Assembly (NCBI GenBank): GCA_016187945.1
Contig: JACPIT010000005.1
Location: 682,001-746,000 of the forward strand
Direction: 5' to 3'
Length of the DNA: 64,000 nt
Source: Opitutia bacterium
GTDB taxonomy: Bacteria; Verrucomicrobiota; Verrucomicrobiia; Opitutales; Opitutaceae
Shown: positions 60,997 to 64,000 of the stretch, one piece after another
Numbering within the stretch: the first letter of the stretch is position 1
How the letters are laid out: each line of letters begins with the position of its first letter
Program-made: the position numbers and the translations under genes
Notes under the pieces: generated by a model
The model's input: only the letters and a program-made list of their open reading frames with translations
Told to the model about the DNA's origin: nothing
The model's database searches: none

Positions 60997-62622
60997 ATGA
61001 AAACGCTCCCGGCACCTCACGTTTTGATGCGCCAATGGCTGCACGATCCGCAAGCCATCACGGTAGCTGCGTTCGCAGTTTCCGCCCTGTTTCTGGGCAT
61101 CGCAGGATGGCTGATTCAGCGGAATCTTCGCCACAACGAGCCGGGGCTGCGCCTCCCGCTGGCGCTCCCTTTTGCCCTCGCGATCTCCGCCTCCGGTCTG
61201 TTCGGGGCAATCCGGTTGCCCTCACCTTGGGGATACGTTGTCGGGGCCGTCCTGTGCGCGCTGGCGGGCGGATTATTCTACTACGCCGACCATCGCCGCT
61301 ACGTGCGCGACCCCGCTGGCAAGGTGGTGGCGGACCGGTGGCAAATCGTGCTGGCGTTCGCCGGATTCAAGTGGACACGGGACAAGGCCAACCGGCACTT
61401 CTTCTTCTCCGGTGACACCGGTTCCGGCAAAACCTCAGGCATGAACGGCCTGCTCGCCGACCTGATGCGGCGCAATCCCACGCTCGGCGGCGTGGTCATG
61501 GCGAACAAGGGCGACGAGTGGTTTTACCTCGAATGGCTCGCGAAGAAGTATGGCCGCGAGCACGACATCATCCGCCTGCGTCCGCGGTTGGTCGGCGAGC
61601 CGGGCAAGGCAATCCACCGTCTGAACGTCACGGGCGACGCCCGGTTGCCGTTCACGACCCGGGCGCGGATTTTGGTCGATACGGCCGCCGCCCTGAATCC
61701 GAAGGACGAAAAGGGCTTCTTCAAAGTGAAGGGAGCGGCCCACATCGGGCGGGCCTTTGAATTGCTCGCCGACATCGGCCGACCTACGACCGCGACCAAC
61801 GCCTACGACCTGCTGACCTCGGAGCGGGAGTTGAAGGCCGCGTTGGAGAAGCTCACGGAACTGGAGCCGACCGAGCGCCGTATCCGCCTCGCCGAGACCT
61901 TGGAGCAAACCTACCTGAAGCATGAGGCGAAGGAGCAACGGGCTGGCGAGATCGGCACCTCCCAGAACTACCTCGAATACCTCGGCACGGCCGAGATTGC
62001 TGAAATTTTCAGCTCCAACGAGCCTGACACCTGCACCATGGCCGACGTCGATAGGGGCAAAATCTTCTGCATCGACGTGCCCCAGGACTACACCACGGAG
62101 CGGCAGTATGTGTTCACCGTCATCAAGCTTCTCCTCTACCGGCACGCCCTCCGGCGCTACGCGCTGCCTCCTTGGCAGAAGTATGCCCTGAACCAGCTTG
62201 TCTACGTCGGCGACGAGTTCCAGAACGCCATCACCGCCAGCCACGACGGCACCAGCGACTTCAACGTCATCGACCGGCTCCGCGACTGCATGCTCATGCT
62301 CGTGGTGTCCGCCCAGGCATTCGAATCGCTGATTCCGCCTCAAACCAAGGAACAAGCCGAGGTTCTGGCCCTCAATCTTAAGAACCTCGTGATGTATCGG
62401 GCCGCGTCCGAGGCCGACGCTCTCCGGTGTGCGAACGCGCTGGGTAAACACTGGGTTGAGCGTGCCACCCGGACCGTGCATTTGGACCATACGGCCCACA
62501 CGTATCAGCGGGTGGAGGAGTATCGGATCAAGCCGCACGAATTCCGGAGCCTGCCCGACCACACCGCCGTGGTGCGTCATTGCACGAACGGTTTCAAAAA
62601 AGTCTCCCTCCGGCCGCGCTAA
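60997..62622 (+). CDS. traD: TraD/VirD4-type coupling protein (right element)
   Basis: 541-aa membrane ATPase with three hydrophobic N-terminal segments (ITVAAFAVSALFLGIAGWLI, LPLALPFALAISASGLFG, VVGAVLCALAGGLFYYA), Walker A GDTGSGKTSG (about residue 138), and Walker B LVYVGDEFQNAI (about 402). Start MKTLPAPHVL; an upstream extension lies in the divergent control region. It links relaxosome and channel. The C-terminus EYRIKPHEFRSLPD resembles the left TraD. Confidence 0.88.
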   Translation: MKTLPAPHVLMRQWLHDPQAITVAAFAVSALFLGIAGWLIQRNLRHNEPGLRLPLALPFALAISASGLFGAIRLPSPWGYVVGAVLCALAGGLFYYADHRRYVRDPAGKVVADRWQIVLAFAGFKWTRDKANRHFFFSGDTGSGKTSGMNGLLADLMRRNPTLGGVVMANKGDEWFYLEWLAKKYGREHDIIRLRPRLVGEPGKAIHRLNVTGDARLPFTTRARILVDTAAALNPKDEKGFFKVKGAAHIGRAFELLADIGRPTTATNAYDLLTSERELKAALEKLTELEPTERRIRLAETLEQTYLKHEAKEQRAGEIGTSQNYLEYLGTAEIAEIFSSNEPDTCTMADVDRGKIFCIDVPQDYTTERQYVFTVIKLLLYRHALRRYALPPWQKYALNQLVYVGDEFQNAITASHDGTSDFNVIDRLRDCMLMLVVSAQAFESLIPPQTKEQAEVLALNLKNLVMYRAASEADALRCANALGKHWVERATRTVHLDHTAHTYQRVEEYRIKPHEFRSLPDHTAVVRHCTNGFKKVSLRPR

Positions 62623-62646
62623 TCCCCTATAATTGAATTTCGTTCG

Positions 62647-62922
62647 ATGAACCCCGAAAAGAGCCCAGAACTCACCGTCCAAACCCTGCTCGCCCTCCGC
62701 AAGGAAGACGACGCCGTCCGGCTCATCACCGAGCGCCTCCGGGTGAAGGAAATGGGTCCGGCCGACCACATCCGCACGAAGCACGAAGTGAAGGCGTTCG
62801 TGGAGTCGGGTGATACCGCTGCCGCGAATAAGCTGCTACTCTCGGGAAAGGAGCGGGTGGCCCTGAACCAAGCAATGGCTGAAAAGATCGCGATTACTCA
62901 GTCGCAGAAGCAACGGCCGTGA
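62647..62922 (+). CDS. Small hypothetical protein after traD
   Basis: 91-aa charged helical protein (LLALRKEDDAVRLITERL, EVKAFVESGDTAAANKLL). It starts 25 bp after the traD stop in the same direction and is probably in the same transcript. No recognised family; it may be a relaxosome accessory factor. Confidence 0.6.
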   Translation: MNPEKSPELTVQTLLALRKEDDAVRLITERLRVKEMGPADHIRTKHEVKAFVESGDTAAANKLLLSGKERVALNQAMAEKIAITQSQKQRP

Positions 62923-62926
62923 GTCC

Positions 62927-64000
62927 TCAGATGTGGAGCGCCGGTAAGCCCCTAACGATCTTCATCGTTTCCAGGCTCACGGTGACAACCCGAAGAAAAA
63001 GCTCTAAGGGATACTTGGCGTTTCCCATCGTTTCCGTGGCCCAGAGATTGGCGTCGTTGACGATGCCACTGTCTTTGTCGGTGGTCACGGCTTGGCGTTC
63101 CATCACCCATTCGAGGGCTGGTTTTCCGTTCACCTCGTATTCATAGGCATCTAACGGGATGTCACGAATGGTGATATGCTCATTGTAAATTACCGTGGTC
63201 TTGTCGGCGATGGATTTCTTGGTCTCCGGGTCGCTGGTCTTGGCAAATTTCATCTTCGTCACCCGGTAGTCAGCCCCTGTTAGGGCGGCGCGGGGCACTT
63301 TGCCGGTGTCGAGCTTGGCACCGGGGTAGACGTCTACGGTTTCGTAGTGCAGGTGCCAGTAGGCCAGTTCGCGCCCGGCCTTAGAATAGGCGCGAAAGTC
63401 CGCGGCGGTCTTAACGGCAGGGATGCGCGGTAGTTCTTTGCCCAAGTTGTCGGCATAGCGGCTGCGGTAGTCGGGCGAATGTAGCAGCCCGTAGATGTAG
63501 TAAAAGAGATCTTCCTTGGTGATCGCCTCGCCTGGATACGCGGCTTGAAAATGCGCCAGCCCTGCGTCGGTGATAGCATCGCGCCGCGTGTAGGTGGGCT
63601 CGGTCGCGCCCTTTCCATCGTCGAAGAGTCCGCTGTCTTCGGTCTCCCCAGCCTTTTCGTAGAGGTAAAGGGGGAAGCATTGGCCGCCACCGTCGGGAAG
63701 AAGGCAAACCGGGTTGGCGATCATCAGCGCGAACTGGCCTTCACCGCGCCAGTTTCCCTTCACCATAATCGCGAGGTTCTCAGAGTCCGGCTCCGGATAG
63801 AGCCGAAGCATCTGGTAGACCATCTCGTTGAACGACCGATCAAAATACAACCACTGCTTTGTGAAAGGGCGGTAAAGCGCCCGCGTGATTCGCTCCGAAT
63901 GAAATGCGAACCGCTTGTCTTTTGCGAAGTCAGCCTTCAGCGCCCTCGTCCAACTGATTCGCGAGGGATCGGTGTTAATGAATCCATCGACCACTTGCTC
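62927..64000 (-). CDS. Type ISP-like restriction-modification enzyme, C-terminal part (cut by window edge)
   Basis: 358 codons of the 3' end; the frame is open beyond 64000 and no start is visible. The sequence (RALYRPFTKQWLYFDRSFNE, LFYYIYGLLHSPDYRSRYAD, LPRIPAVKTAADFRAYSKAG) matches the C-terminal specificity region of single-chain type ISP enzymes, which combine nuclease, helicase, methyltransferase and target recognition. It is convergent with the 91-aa gene, 5 bp apart. Completeness of the enzyme cannot be judged. Confidence 0.75.
   Translation of the reverse strand, partial: EQVVDGFINTDPSRISWTRALKADFAKDKRFAFHSERITRALYRPFTKQWLYFDRSFNEMVYQMLRLYPEPDSENLAIMVKGNWRGEGQFALMIANPVCLLPDGGGQCFPLYLYEKAGETEDSGLFDDGKGATEPTYTRRDAITDAGLAHFQAAYPGEAITKEDLFYYIYGLLHSPDYRSRYADNLGKELPRIPAVKTAADFRAYSKAGRELAYWHLHYETVDVYPGAKLDTGKVPRAALTGADYRVTKMKFAKTSDPETKKSIADKTTVIYNEHITIRDIPLDAYEYEVNGKPALEWVMERQAVTTDKDSGIVNDANLWATETMGNAKYPLELFLRVVTVSLETMKIVRGLPALHI

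Noticed and set aside
61435-62784. 449-codon minus-strand open frame antisense to traD
   Set aside because: No motif, biased composition; traD is firmly supported.
1-64000. Insertion sequences
   Set aside because: No transposase gene with a DDE or HUH pattern and no terminal inverted repeats with target duplications were seen.

Overview
The window is GC-rich and densely coded. It looks like mobile-element DNA from a Gram-negative bacterium: TonB-less lipoproteins with lipoboxes, a TrbC/D/E/J/L/I-type secretion apparatus, MobF relaxases. The flavour of the small accessory proteins and of the DNA-binding modules suggests a Verrucomicrobiota (Opitutaceae-like) host, but that is an impression and not something the sequence proves.

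Layout. The window holds parts of two related integrative and conjugative elements joined at a tRNA-derived attachment site near 36.4 kb. LEFT ELEMENT (1-36.4 kb): a conjugation block on the minus strand (TrbJ end, glycine-zipper lipoprotein, TrbE/VirB4, TrbD, TrbC pilin, an AraC regulator, a ClpB-like AAA+ ATPase, TraD coupling protein). Next come a divergent XRE-repressor/receiver-protein pair with a clear operator, and a MobF relaxase-helicase (8.6-11.4 kb). A defence island follows (12.0-31.4 kb): a three-gene Argonaute operon (APAZ/N-lobe-like protein, inactive short MID-PIWI Argonaute, stand-alone SIR2), RadC plus a RadC-like pseudoenzyme, a complete five-gene Druantia type I operon (druABCDE, 18.0-29.4 kb), and an AbiEii/AbiEi toxin-antitoxin pair. 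A three-gene DUF3102-type operon, an excisionase-like protein and a tyrosine recombinase close this element.

JUNCTION (36.34-36.55 kb): a 13-bp perfect inverted repeat directly against the start codon of the left recombinase, a 30-bp 3' end of a tRNA gene (its acceptor and T-arm sequence resemble tRNA-Glu), and short repeats leading into a second, divergently transcribed tyrosine recombinase.

RIGHT ELEMENT (36.5-64 kb): recombinase, a 537-aa protein with a PD-(D/E)XK-like nuclease motif, a second diverged AbiEi/AbiEii pair, small DNA-binding and DUF6573-like proteins with strong terminators, a LuxR-type regulator lacking its phospho-acceptor Asp, and then a nearly complete T4SS operon (ClpB-like AAA+, lipoprotein, VirB10, VirB9-like, VirB8, VirB6/TrbL, TrbJ, lipoproteins, VirB4, TrbD, TrbC). 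A small mercury module (merR, MerT-HMA fusion, Fe-S metallochaperone; no merA seen), a second MobF relaxase, a second TraD, and the C-terminal part of a type ISP-like restriction-modification enzyme at the window edge complete it.

How it works together (inference): each element encodes its own DNA processing (relaxase, TraD), its own mating channel and its own recombinase. Cargo sits in slots near the pilin gene and in the long defence island. The most interesting systems are the split Argonaute-SIR2 operon next to Druantia, the nuclease-like 537-aa gene, and the consistent use of a ClpB-like AAA+ protein in both conjugation blocks where no VirB11 is visible.
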